Positions 38,429 to 46,820 of a stretch of DNA of 64,000 nt are shown here, in pieces. Every line of letters begins with the position of its first letter. The first letter of the stretch is position 1. The stretch is taken from assembly GCF_014195505.1 (NCBI RefSeq), contig NZ_JACIBV010000001.1, positions 2,604,001 through 2,668,000 of the forward strand, read 5' to 3'. Under the pieces are notes generated by a model. It searched no databases and was not told the DNA's origin. It worked only from the letters and a program-made list of their open reading frames with translations. The position numbers were made by a program, and so were the translations under genes. The DNA comes from Nonomuraea dietziae (lineage in GTDB: Bacteria > Actinomycetota > Actinomycetes > Streptosporangiales > Streptosporangiaceae).

Positions 38429-39262
38429 TCAGCTATCCCAGACGTAGAATCCCTTACCGCTCTTACGGCCCAGCTCTCCCCTCGCGACCATCTCGCGCAG
38501 CAGGACAGGGGGCTCGAAGCGGGGGCCGAGCCTGGCGTGGAGGTACTCGGCGATGGCCAGCCGCACGTCGAGGCCGACCAGGTCGCCGAGCTTGAGCGGG
38601 CCCATGGGGTGGCCGTAGCCGAGGGTCATGGCGGTGTCGATGTCCTCGGCGCCGGCCACGCCCTCCTGCACCATGCGGATGGCCTCGAGACCGACCAGCA
38701 CGCCCAGGCGGCTGGTGGCGAAGCCGGGCGAGTCGTTGACCACCACCCCCGTCTTGCCCAGCGCCTCGACGTATCTCCTCGCCCTGCCGAGCACCTCGGG
38801 CGGGGTGTGCGGGGTGACGACGATCTCGACCAGACGCTGGACGGGGACGGGGTTGAAGAAGTGCAGCCCGATCAGCCGGTGCGGGCCGCGCAGGGCCGCC
38901 GACAGCTCGGTGATCGACAGGGAGCTGGTGTTGGTGGCAAGGACGGCCTGCGGCCCCATGCGCGCCTCGGCCTGAGCCAGCACCTCGGCCTTGAGCGCGG
39001 GATCCTCGGGCACCGCCTCGATCACCAGCTCCGCGGTCTCCGGCACGGGCCCCAGGCTGAGCCGTCGCAGCGCCTCATCGGCCCGTACGTCAGGCCGCCT
39101 GGCCTCGGCCGTCCTGAGCCCCTTGGCGATGCGCCCCTCCGCCGCCCTCGCCGCCTCCTCGCCGGCCTCCTGCACGCTCACCCAGGCGCCCTCGGCCAGG
39201 AAGACCTGGGCGATGCCCGCCCCCATCCGCCCGCCGCCGATCACCGCGACCCGCACGCTCAC
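38429..39262 (-). CDS. 3-hydroxyacyl-CoA dehydrogenase
   Basis: NAD-dependent oxidation of 3-hydroxyacyl-CoA to 3-oxoacyl-CoA, 277 residues, the size of stand-alone 3-hydroxybutyryl-CoA dehydrogenases. NAD motif VIGGGRMGAGIA (about 7-18); TNTSSLSI; the active-site HFFNPVPVQRLVEI with its His; NDSPGFATSRLG; and LGYGHPMGPLKLGDLVGLD. It lies 21 bases downstream of paaN on the same strand, so in this setting it probably performs the PaaH step of phenylacetyl-CoA breakdown. Start is GTG at 39262. Confidence 0.93.
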   Translation of the reverse strand: MSVRVAVIGGGRMGAGIAQVFLAEGAWVSVQEAGEEAARAAEGRIAKGLRTAEARRPDVRADEALRRLSLGPVPETAELVIEAVPEDPALKAEVLAQAEARMGPQAVLATNTSSLSITELSAALRGPHRLIGLHFFNPVPVQRLVEIVVTPHTPPEVLGRARRYVEALGKTGVVVNDSPGFATSRLGVLVGLEAIRMVQEGVAGAEDIDTAMTLGYGHPMGPLKLGDLVGLDVRLAIAEYLHARLGPRFEPPVLLREMVARGELGRKSGKGFYVWDS

Positions 39263-39283
39263 CGCCTCCTCAGGGCTCGGACG

Positions 39284-40930
39284 TCAGGCGTGACGGCGCG
39301 ACTGGACGAGGTGGAAGCGCCCTGCCACGAAGCCGGGATCGGTGAGCGAGGCGGTCGCGGCCGGATTGGCCCCTGTGCCGTGGTAGTCGCTGAAGGCGGC
39401 CGACTGGTTGACGAAGACGCCGCCGGTCAGGTTGCACGACAGGTTCACCCCCGCCTCGAGCGCCGTCCTCTCCGCCGACTCCAGCACCTGCTCGGAGGTG
39501 GAGTAGACCGAGGCGGTCAGCGCCCCGCGGCCGGCGATCGTCCGCCTGAGCACCTGGAGCGAGTCGTCGGTCGAGGCCGTGGCGACCACGAAGGCGATGG
39601 GGCCGAAGTGCTCGCGCCCGTAGACGTCCTCGCGCTCGGCGGGCAGCTCGACGATCACCGGGGTCCGCACCGTCGCGCCGGGGAAGGAGGGATGCGCCAC
39701 CGCCCTGGACTCGAGCACGACCTCGCCGAGCGAGGGGGCGGCCTCGAGCCGCTCGAGCACGCCCGCGTTGACGATCGCCCCCGTCAGCTCGACCGCCCGC
39801 GCGTCGTCGCCCAGCAGCCTGCCGACGGCCGCGGCCAGATCGGCCGCCACCTCGGAGAAGCTCTTGTGCCCCACGTCGGTCGCGATGCCCTCGGAGGGGA
39901 TGAGGATGTTCTGCGGCGCGGTGCACATCTGGCCGCTGTAGAGCGACAGCGAGAAGGCGATGTTGCCGAGCATGCCCTTGTAGGCGTCGGTGGAGTCGAC
40001 GACGATCGTGTTGACCCCCGCCTTCTCGGTGTGCACGAGCGCCTGGGTGGCGTTGCGCTCCAGCCAGTCGCCGTACTCGGTGGAGCCGGTGAAGTCGACG
40101 ATGCGCACGTCGGGGTGGGTGGCCAGCTGGGTGGCCAGGCCCTGCCCCTCCTCGGCGGCGAGCGTGACGAGATCGGGGTCGAAGCCCGCCTCCGCCAGCA
40201 CCTCGCGGGCGATGGCGACGGTGATCGCGAGCGGCAGGACGGCGCCTGGGTGCGGCTTGACGACGACGGGGTTGCCCGTGACCAGCGAGGCGAACAGGCC
40301 GGGGTAGGCGTTCCAGGTGGGGAAGGTGTTGCAGCCGATCACCAGGCCGACGCCGCGCGGCACGACGGTGAACTTCTTCGACATCACCAGCGGCTCGCCC
40401 TTGGCGGGCTTCTCCCAGCGCGCCGAGGGCTGGGCGGCGGTCATCGCGGCCAGGCCGTAGGCGACGGCCTCGAGGCCGCGGTCCTGCGCGTGGGGGCCGC
40501 CGGCCTGGAAGGCCATGACGAACGCCTGTCCCGTGGTGTGCTGGACGGCGTTGGCGATCTCGAAGCTGCGCTGGTTGATCCGGTGCAGGATCTCCGCGCA
40601 GACCAGCGCCCGCGCCTTCGGGCCCGCGTCGCGCCACGCGGGCATGGCCGCCTTGGCCAGCTCCACGAGTTGCTCGGGCGAGGGCTCGGGGTAGGTGATC
40701 CCGAGCTCCATGCCGTACGGCGAGCGTTCGGCGCCGATCCAGTGACCGGTGCCGTGCTGGTCGAGAGGGAAAGGCTTGCCGAGGTAGGACTCGAAGGCCT
40801 CCTTGCCCCGTTCGGCCGCGCCCTCGCCGTACACGCGGGGGCTCGGGGACTCGGGGTAGGCGCTCCAGTAGCCGCGTTCGGCGATCGCCTCCATGGCCCT
40901 CGACAGCGTCTGTTCGTGCTGGTCGAACAT
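39284..40930 (-). CDS. paaN: Phenylacetic acid degradation protein PaaN (aldehyde dehydrogenase family)
   Basis: Aldehyde dehydrogenase of the PaaN group, 548 residues, thought to oxidise the ring-opened semialdehyde in phenylacetate catabolism. The N-terminal region RAMEAIAERGYWSAYPESPS is PaaN-specific. Catalytic residues sit in the family pattern: FTGSTEYGDW, then Glu in HTEKAGVNTIVV, and Cys in LYSGQMCTAPQNIL. There is no hydratase domain, unlike PaaZ. ATG at 40930. The gene diverges from paaI across a palindromic operator, and the dehydrogenase gene follows. Confidence 0.92.
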   Translation of the reverse strand: MFDQHEQTLSRAMEAIAERGYWSAYPESPSPRVYGEGAAERGKEAFESYLGKPFPLDQHGTGHWIGAERSPYGMELGITYPEPSPEQLVELAKAAMPAWRDAGPKARALVCAEILHRINQRSFEIANAVQHTTGQAFVMAFQAGGPHAQDRGLEAVAYGLAAMTAAQPSARWEKPAKGEPLVMSKKFTVVPRGVGLVIGCNTFPTWNAYPGLFASLVTGNPVVVKPHPGAVLPLAITVAIAREVLAEAGFDPDLVTLAAEEGQGLATQLATHPDVRIVDFTGSTEYGDWLERNATQALVHTEKAGVNTIVVDSTDAYKGMLGNIAFSLSLYSGQMCTAPQNILIPSEGIATDVGHKSFSEVAADLAAAVGRLLGDDARAVELTGAIVNAGVLERLEAAPSLGEVVLESRAVAHPSFPGATVRTPVIVELPAEREDVYGREHFGPIAFVVATASTDDSLQVLRRTIAGRGALTASVYSTSEQVLESAERTALEAGVNLSCNLTGGVFVNQSAAFSDYHGTGANPAATASLTDPGFVAGRFHLVQSRRHA

Positions 40931-40973
40931 GGTTGTCCCTCCCTTGACAGGACCCGCCGACGATGATGTGTTT

Positions 40974-40987
40974 ACCGAACATTCGGT
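40974..40987. promoter_or_regulatory. Probable TetR operator in the paa divergent promoter
   Basis: ACCGAA-CA-TTCGGT, perfect 6-bp arms, in the 78-base gap between paaN and paaI. A TetR gene lies directly after paaI. CCG/CGG-armed palindromes are typical TetR sites in paa clusters. Confidence 0.6.
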
Positions 40988-41008
40988 CAGCTGACAAGGG
41001 AGACATCC

Positions 41009-41404
41009 GTGGAAGGCGCGCGTCGGATGATGGCCGACGACGCGGCCTCGGCCGCGCTGGGCATCGAGCTGACCGAGCTGGCCGAAGGGGCCGCCGACTG
41101 CCGCATGACGGTTACCCCTGCGATGATCAACGGACACGGCCTGTGTCACGGCGGATACGTCTTCCTCCTGGCCGACACCGCCTTCGCGTGCGCGTGCAAC
41201 AGCCACGGGCCCGTCACCGTGGCGGCGGGCGCGGAGATCGTCTTCGTCTCCCCCGCGAGGGAGGGCGAGGTGCTGACGGCCTCGGCCCGTGAGCGCACCC
41301 GCTTCGGGCGCAGCGGCGTCTACGACATCACTGTGCGGGGAGAGGACGAGCGGGTGGTCGCGGAGTTCCGCGGGCGCAGCCGTACCTTGAGGGAGGGTCC
41401 ATGA
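41009..41404 (+). CDS. paaI: Phenylacetate pathway thioesterase PaaI
   Basis: Hot-dog-fold acyl-CoA thioesterase of 131 residues, which rescues CoA from dead-end ring-hydroxylated intermediates. Landmarks: LGIELTELAEGAADCRMTV, INGHGLCHGGYVFLLADTAF (the Gly-His-Gly-Gly motif and catalytic Asp), and VSPAREGEVLTASARE. Start is GTG at 41009 behind AAGGGAG. It is transcribed away from paaN, sharing the operator region. Confidence 0.92.
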   Translation: MEGARRMMADDAASAALGIELTELAEGAADCRMTVTPAMINGHGLCHGGYVFLLADTAFACACNSHGPVTVAAGAEIVFVSPAREGEVLTASARERTRFGRSGVYDITVRGEDERVVAEFRGRSRTLREGP

Positions 41405-41498
41405 CGTCACCGGACGAGCTCGCCGCCCTCCGGCTGGAGCGGCCCCAGGTCGGCGGGCACGCTCCAGCGCATGGCGGACCTTCGGGATAATCGACCAC

Positions 41499-42095
41499 AT
41501 GACCACCACTCCGGCCCGTCAGCGCGGGCGAGGGCACGACCCCGAGTCCGTGCTGCACACGGCTGTGGCGGTCTTCAACGAGCGCGGGTACGACGGCACG
41601 AGCATGGAGGACCTCGCCCGCGCGCTCGGCATGACCAAGTCGGCGATCTACTACCACGTTCCCGGCAAGGAGCAGCTGCTGGCACGGGCCCTGGACAGGG
41701 CGCTCGACGGACTGTTCAGCATGGTCGACGACAGCATGGCCACCTCGGGCCCCGCCATCGCCAGGCTGGAGTGGGTGGTACGGCGCAGTGTGTCGATCCT
41801 CGTGGAGCGCCTGCCGTACGTGACGCTGCTGCTGCGGGTGCGCGGAAACAGCGCCACCGAGCAGCACGCGCTGGAGCGGCGCAGGCAGTTCGACAGGTTC
41901 GTCAGCGGCCTGGTGAAGGAGGCGGCGGCCGAGGGGCACGTCAGGCCCGACGTGGACCCCGCGCTCGTGACGCGGCTGCTGTTCGGCGCCGTCAACTCGA
42001 TCACCGAGTGGTACCAGCCCTCGCGCGGCGGGTCGGCGGAGGATCTCGCCGACGCCATCGTCAAGATCGCCTTCGACGGCCTCCGCACGCGCTGA
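41499..42095 (+). CDS. TetR family transcriptional regulator
   Basis: TetR repressor of 198 residues. The N-terminal HTH is complete: DPESVLHTAVAVFNERGYDG, MEDLARALGMTKSAIYYHV. The ligand-binding region follows (about 80-190), with FGAVNSITEWYQPSRG. It lies 94 bases after paaI on the same strand and probably represses the paa genes through the palindrome at 40974-40987, with a CoA thioester as likely inducer by analogy with other paa repressors. Confidence 0.9.
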   Translation: MTTTPARQRGRGHDPESVLHTAVAVFNERGYDGTSMEDLARALGMTKSAIYYHVPGKEQLLARALDRALDGLFSMVDDSMATSGPAIARLEWVVRRSVSILVERLPYVTLLLRVRGNSATEQHALERRRQFDRFVSGLVKEAAAEGHVRPDVDPALVTRLLFGAVNSITEWYQPSRGGSAEDLADAIVKIAFDGLRTR

Positions 42096-42098
42096 GTT

Positions 42099-42131
42099 CG
42101 GGCGGCGGGCCGGGGGAGGGCCCGCCGCCCG
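42099..42131. terminator. Bidirectional terminator between tetR and EcsC-like gene
   Basis: Perfect 13-bp stem (42099-42111 / 42119-42131) around a 7-base loop, between two convergent genes. Confidence 0.8.
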
Positions 42132-42137
42132 GACACG

Positions 42138-42983
42138 TCAGCTCTCGAGCTCGGCCGACCCGGCGGGGCGGGGCAGGGCGGGCCGCTTGATGCGCAGGTC
42201 CGCGCGCACCGCCTCGCCGAGCTTCTTGGTCGCGGCCCTGTTGAGCATGCCGCCGGCCACCGCGCCGGTCAGGAACGGGCCGAGGGTCGTCAGGTGCCGT
42301 CCGAGAGTTCTCATGAGCCTGTTGCGCAGCGCGGTCTTGGTCGCGGCGCCCAGAGCGAGCGTGACTGAGGCGGGCGCCAGCGGATCGATGCCGCGCTGCT
42401 TGGACCAGGCGGCGGCGAACGCCACGGCCCGCTGCGTTCCCGTGCCGGGCACGTCGATGCCGTAGACCGCGTGCAGCTCCGCCAGGAGCTTGACCTCGAC
42501 GGCGGCCACGACGATGGTCTCGGCCACGAGCTGGGCCGGCGCCGACAGCAGCAGGGGCGGGGCGGCGAACTCGGCGGCGGCCAGGGCCCCGCCGATCGCG
42601 CCGACCGTCATCGTGGCCTTCTGCGCGGTGCGGACCAGGTCGTCGGCGAGCTGCTCGCCGGTGAGGCCGTGGTGGTGCTCGGAGAGGGTGGCCAGGTCCC
42701 TGATCGGAATTCTGGGCGCGATGCTGAGGAAGACGTCAGCCAGCCAGCGGCCCCTGCCCACTCCTGAGGCGCCCGCCTTCCTGCCTCCGTCGGCCAGGGC
42801 CTTGGTCAGGCGGCCGAGCAGCCTGCGCCGCTCGCCGCCCTCGAGCTCGTCCGCCTGGACCAGACGTCCGACGAGCTCGCCGACCTCTTCGTTCGGGTCC
42901 TTCTCCTCGGCGGAGGCAGCGGGAGACTCTGCGGGTCCAGAGTCGTTCACAAAGTCGTCCCGCTCCTCTTTCTTCGGTGACAC
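42138..42983 (-). CDS. EcsC-like hypothetical protein
   Basis: Protein of 281 residues from a GTG. The first 45 residues are acidic and disordered. The rest is helical and weakly membrane-like: TVGAIGGALAAAEFAAPPLLL and FLTGAVAGGMLNRAATKKLGE. The latter, with ELHAVYGIDVPG, matches EcsC-family proteins, some of which are peripheral membrane proteins. No catalytic motif. It follows the DUF4193 gene by 18 bases on the same strand. Confidence 0.6.
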   Translation of the reverse strand: MSPKKEERDDFVNDSGPAESPAASAEEKDPNEEVGELVGRLVQADELEGGERRRLLGRLTKALADGGRKAGASGVGRGRWLADVFLSIAPRIPIRDLATLSEHHHGLTGEQLADDLVRTAQKATMTVGAIGGALAAAEFAAPPLLLSAPAQLVAETIVVAAVEVKLLAELHAVYGIDVPGTGTQRAVAFAAAWSKQRGIDPLAPASVTLALGAATKTALRNRLMRTLGRHLTTLGPFLTGAVAGGMLNRAATKKLGEAVRADLRIKRPALPRPAGSAELES

Positions 42984-43001
42984 GATGCGTTGCCCTCTCC
43001 G

Positions 43002-43301
43002 TCAGGCGGCGCACTCCCTGCAGACCTGCTGACCGTTCCTCTCGGAGGCCAGCTGGCTGCGGTGGTGCACCAGGAAGCACCGTGAACAGGTGAACTCGTC
43101 GGCCTGACGAGGAATCACCCTCAGGGACAGCTCCTCGTTCGACAGGTCCGCGCCGGGCAGCTCGAGCGACTCGGCGAGGTCGGTCTCGTCGATGTCGATG
43201 CTGCCGGATGACTTGTCCGTGCGCCGCGCCTGGAGTTCCTGGAGGCTGTCCTCCCCCAGGTCGTCATCGGTCTTGCGCGGGCTGTCGTAGTCGGTAGCCA
43301 T
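43002..43301 (-). CDS. DUF4193 zinc-ribbon protein
   Basis: Small conserved actinobacterial protein of 99 residues. N-terminal half is acidic with DYDSPRKTDDDLGEDSLQEL; the C-terminus has CSRCFLVHHRSQL and VCRECA, forming a four-Cys zinc ribbon. ATG at 43301 has GGAG upstream. Function not established; its presence in most actinobacteria suggests a housekeeping regulatory role. Probably co-transcribed with the EcsC-like gene. Confidence 0.9.
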   Translation of the reverse strand: MATDYDSPRKTDDDLGEDSLQELQARRTDKSSGSIDIDETDLAESLELPGADLSNEELSLRVIPRQADEFTCSRCFLVHHRSQLASERNGQQVCRECAA

Positions 43302-43585
43302 GGTGCTCGCTCCATCCCCCTCATCTATGGTTTCGCGCTCGTCGCGCGTGTCTAACGTCCGAGAGGCCCATCTTGTGCCCGATTCCTTCAGGGAGATTTG
43401 TGCATCGGTACCCCGCGGGAACGGCCACTGAACCTCCCTACACGAAGGGCGTGCTGCCAACGGCCCGTGGTTAGCCAAATATGGCGAAACACACAGCATT
43501 GGCGGCATGCACCACCGTGTTCGACGGCACATCCAACCACATGTACGGCGTGAACGAGACTCCCCCGTCAGATCAACACGCCGGA

Positions 43586-44896
43586 CTACCGCCCAGGGAG
43601 TCGAATGGTCACGACAAGTCCACCGCCGTCGCGCGGCACCGCGGCCACGTTTCCGCCGTGCGCCTGCACGACCGCGCGGACGATGGACAGGCCGAGCCCA
43701 GATCCCTTCGCCGAGTCCACGCGGTCAGCGTGGAGCCGCCTGAAGGGCTCGAACAGGCTGTTCACTTCGTACGCCGGGACATGCTGTCCCGTGTTGGCCA
43801 CCTGAACAACCAGTGCCCCGTCCGCCATTCCCGTGCGGATCCACACTTTTCCGTTTTCTTGCACGTTGTACTTGACGGCGTTCTCCAGCAGGTTGCTGAT
43901 GGAGCGCTCCAGCAGCACGGGGTCCCCCACCGTGGGCGCCGCCGACAGGTCGGCGGTGAAGGTCACGCCGCTCTCGGCGGCGAAGGGCGCCAGCTGCTCC
44001 ACGGCGGTCTGGGCGACCTCCCTGACGTCCACGGGCTTGCGCACGGCGAGCTCCCGCTCGCTGCGCGCCAGCAGCAGCAGACCCTCGATCAGCTTCTCGT
44101 TGCGCGCGTTGACCTCGAGGAGGGTACGGCCGAGCGCCTTCAGATCCTCGGACGCCTCGGGGTCGGACAGGGCGATCTCCAGGACCGTCCTGTTGATGGT
44201 GAGGGGCGTGCGCAGCTCGTGCGAGGCGTTGGCGACGAACCTGCGCTGAGTGTCGAAGGCGACGTTGAGCCTGGTCAGCATGGCGTCGAAGGTGTCGGCC
44301 AGCTCCTTGAGCTCGTCCTGGGGCCCCTTGAGGTCGATGCGCTGGTGGGCCAGGTTGCTCTCGGAGAGCTTCTTCGCCGTCGCGGTCATCTGCGCGACGG
44401 GGCGCAGCGCCCTGTCGGCCACGAAGTAGCCGAGGATCAGCGCCAGGATCCCGACCCCGATCAGCACCATCACCGACTGCCTGACGAGGTACTCCAGCAC
44501 CGCGTTGGTGTTGTTGTTGGCCAGCAGCTCCGACTGCTCGTTGAGCCAGTCGGCCAGCGACGGCGGCGAGCCCGCGGGCAGCCTCAGCGTGAAGGAGAGG
44601 CTGTCGAGCACCGACCTGACGATCAGGTGCATCGCCACCAGCAGCACGGCTCCCGCCATGAAGAACAGCGCCCCGTAGGTGAGGGTGAGCCGCCACCTGA
44701 TGCTCACCCTGTCGCGCATCACCCTGATCCGCTCGCCGAGCGTGTCCTCGTCGGCGGCCTGGACGGGAGGCAGCCCTCCCCAGCCTCCCCCTGCGTCCGG
44801 TTGTTCCTTCCTCGCCCTCGTCATGCTGGTCCGCTCCGAGTGAGGGCTGATCATCGGATGGGTCGGCACGGCCGGGCGATCCGGCTTCTCGCTCAC
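43586..44896 (-). CDS. Two-component sensor histidine kinase
   Basis: Membrane sensor kinase of 436 residues. An N-terminal Pro/Gly-rich cytoplasmic region, then TM1 (LTYGALFFMAGAVLLVAM), an extracytoplasmic loop of about 55 residues, TM2 (VLIGVGILALILGYFVAD), HAMP, and the kinase core: H box ASHELRTPL, N box ISNLLENAVKYNV, and G box GSGLGLSIVR. The HATPase domain is slightly short, ending VVTIRLPGR. GTG at 44896 overlaps the response regulator stop by four bases (GTGA), so the pair is translationally coupled. The stimulus is not identifiable. Confidence 0.92.
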   Translation of the reverse strand: MSEKPDRPAVPTHPMISPHSERTSMTRARKEQPDAGGGWGGLPPVQAADEDTLGERIRVMRDRVSIRWRLTLTYGALFFMAGAVLLVAMHLIVRSVLDSLSFTLRLPAGSPPSLADWLNEQSELLANNNTNAVLEYLVRQSVMVLIGVGILALILGYFVADRALRPVAQMTATAKKLSESNLAHQRIDLKGPQDELKELADTFDAMLTRLNVAFDTQRRFVANASHELRTPLTINRTVLEIALSDPEASEDLKALGRTLLEVNARNEKLIEGLLLLARSERELAVRKPVDVREVAQTAVEQLAPFAAESGVTFTADLSAAPTVGDPVLLERSISNLLENAVKYNVQENGKVWIRTGMADGALVVQVANTGQHVPAYEVNSLFEPFRRLHADRVDSAKGSGLGLSIVRAVVQAHGGNVAAVPRDGGGLVVTIRLPGR

Positions 44897-45546
44897 AACT
44901 TGTATCCCACTCCCGGAACGGTCTCGATCACCTGCGGCTCGCCCAGCTTCTTGCGCAGCGTCATCATGGTGACGCGCACGACGTTGGTGAACGGGTCGAT
45001 GTTCTCGTCCCACGCCTTGTCCAGCAGGTCCTCCTGGCTGACCACGGCGCCGTCGGCGCGCAGCAGCTCCTCGAGGACCGCGAACTCCTTCTTGGTCAGC
45101 ACGATCTCCTTGCCGTCGCGCTCCACCAGCCGCTTGCCGGGGTCGAGCCGCACGCCCGCCCTCTCCAGCACGGGCGGCAGCGCGGGAGCCGACCTGCGGC
45201 CCAGCGCCCGCACCCTGGCGACCAGCTCGATGAAGACGAACGGCTTGGCCAGGTAGTCGTCGGCGCCGAGGCCGAGCCCCTCGACCTTGTCGTCGACGTC
45301 GCCCGCGGCCGTCAGCATGAGGATGCGCGAGGCGCTGCGCTCGGAGACCAGCCTGCGCGCCACCTCGTCGCCGTGTACCACGGGCAGGTCCCTGTCCAGC
45401 ACGATCACGTCGTAGTCGATGTAGGAGGTCTTCTCCAGCGCCGTTCCGCCGTCGTAGGCGACGTCCACGGCCATGGCCTCGCGGCGCAGCCCAGTCGCGA
45501 TCGCGTCCGCGAGCACCCGCTCGTCCTCAACCACAAGCACCCGCAC
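44893..45546 (-). CDS. OmpR/PhoB family response regulator
   Basis: Partner of the adjacent kinase, 217 residues. Receiver domain: VLVVEDERVLADAI (acidic pair), phospho-Asp in DYDVIVLDRDLP, Thr in ILMLTAAGD, Lys in LAKPFVF. The C-terminal winged helix has GKEIVLTKKEFAVLEELL and VRVTMMTLRKKLGEP then VPGVGYKL. The GTG at 45546 with GAGAGG upstream was chosen over a longer frame whose extra 52 residues have no homology. Confidence 0.94.
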   Translation of the reverse strand: MRVLVVEDERVLADAIATGLRREAMAVDVAYDGGTALEKTSYIDYDVIVLDRDLPVVHGDEVARRLVSERSASRILMLTAAGDVDDKVEGLGLGADDYLAKPFVFIELVARVRALGRRSAPALPPVLERAGVRLDPGKRLVERDGKEIVLTKKEFAVLEELLRADGAVVSQEDLLDKAWDENIDPFTNVVRVTMMTLRKKLGEPQVIETVPGVGYKL

Positions 45547-45778
45547 GGCCTCTGGCACCTCTCCCCACCTCTGGATCCGGCCCTCATTTTGACCACATCC
45601 CCGATAAACGCACGGTAAGCCATCGACGAAGCGGCCGTGACGCAGGGCACACGAAGCCGGAGGTTTCGGATCGGCACCGTTGTGGGTAGACCCGCGGGAC
45701 ACCCATCGCCGCGTGCCCTGGAACCCCTATGACCGCACGCCCGGCGCCCCCCGTGATGTTGCTGAGAGAGAAGGTGAG

Positions 45779-45943
45779 ATGGGCGAGTTCACGACCACGA
45801 TCGAACGCCGCCTCTGCCAGGCCAAGAGGGGTCTCGACGAGGCGAGGTCCGTCGGCGACGACTACCTCGCCGACACCCTCACCGCCGAGATTGAGGATCT
45901 GCGCCGCCTGGCAGACGAGCACGGCGTCCTCCTGCCGCGCTGA
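45779..45943 (+). CDS. Small conserved-looking acidic helical protein, 54 residues
   Basis: Predicted as a single long helix or helical hairpin: FTTTIERRLCQAKRGLDEAR then DDYLADTLTAEIEDLRRLAD. Heptad spacing of Leu suggests a coiled coil. ATG at 45779 is preceded by GAGAGAAGGTGAG. Diverges from the response regulator. Similar tiny proteins occur in actinomycetes, but no function is known. Confidence 0.6.
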   Translation: MGEFTTTIERRLCQAKRGLDEARSVGDDYLADTLTAEIEDLRRLADEHGVLLPR

Positions 45944-45956
45944 ACCGCACGCCTGA

Positions 45957-45994
45957 GAGAACGGCCGGGGCCCCCGAGGGCTCCGGCCGTTCTC
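45957..45994. terminator. Bidirectional terminator
   Basis: Perfect 12-bp stem GAGAACGGCCGG / CCGGCCGTTCTC, 14 bases after the 54-residue gene and 23 bases before the convergent inositol phosphatase stop. Confidence 0.85.
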
Positions 45995-46016
45995 CGCGTG
46001 GCTCAGGGGCTGGCGC

Positions 46017-46820
46017 TCAGGAGTCGCGCTCGGGGCCGAGGGGCACCAGCAGGTCGTGCAGCTCCTCGAACAGTCCCTGCGCCGCGCACAGCGTGAACTC
46101 GCTGCCGGGCCCCTTGCCGTTGAGCCCGCCGAGCCTGGCCCCCGCCTCGCGGGCGATCAGGCCCGCGGCGGCGTAGTCCCAGTAGTTGATCCCGCGCTCG
46201 TAGTAGGCGTCCACCCGGCCCGCCGCCACCGAGCACAGGTCGATGGCGCACGAGCCGCCCCTTCTGATGTCGCGCACCGCCGGCAGCACGGCGGAGACGA
46301 CCGAGCCCTGCACCGCGCGCCGCGTCGCGTCGTAGCCGAAGCCGGTGGCCACGAGGGCCTGGCCCAGCGGCACGCCGCTGTTGCAGCGCAGGCGCGAGAG
46401 CGCGAGGCCGTCCTTGTGCAGGACGGCGCCGCCGCCCAGGGAGGCGCTGAACAGCTCCCCTCGCGGCGCCACGTTGACCACTCCCGCGACGATCTCGCCG
46501 TCGACCTCGACGGCGATGGAGACCGCCCACTCGGGCAGGCCGTACAGGAAGTTGACGGTGCCGTCGATGGGGTCGACTACCCAGCGCACCCCCGAGGTCC
46601 CGGGGGTGTCGCCGCCTTCCTCGCCGAGGATCATGTCCTCCGGCCTGGCCTGCCTGACGCGGGCGCGGATGAGCTCCTCCGAGGCGCGGTCGAGCGCGGT
46701 GACCACGTCCGTGGGGCTGGACTTGGTCTGCACGACCTCGGGGTTGGAGGGCCGCTTGGCCAGGAGCATGTCCCCCGCCTCGCGGGCGATGTCCTCGGCG
46801 AGGGTGAGGAAGTCCGTCAC
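46017..46820 (-). CDS. Inositol monophosphatase family protein
   Basis: Mg2+-dependent, Li+-sensitive type phosphatase of 267 residues. The metal-binding motifs are complete: LGEEGGD (Glu), [15 protein letters not shown] (DPIDGT) and [18 protein letters not shown] (WDxxAG-like). Likely substrates are inositol phosphate, histidinol phosphate or fructose bisphosphate. GTG at 46820 overlaps the S9 peptidase stop by four bases (GTGA), so it is the second gene of that operon. Confidence 0.92.
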   Translation of the reverse strand: MTDFLTLAEDIAREAGDMLLAKRPSNPEVVQTKSSPTDVVTALDRASEELIRARVRQARPEDMILGEEGGDTPGTSGVRWVVDPIDGTVNFLYGLPEWAVSIAVEVDGEIVAGVVNVAPRGELFSASLGGGAVLHKDGLALSRLRCNSGVPLGQALVATGFGYDATRRAVQGSVVSAVLPAVRDIRRGGSCAIDLCSVAAGRVDAYYERGINYWDYAAAGLIAREAGARLGGLNGKGPGSEFTLCAAQGLFEELHDLLVPLGPERDS

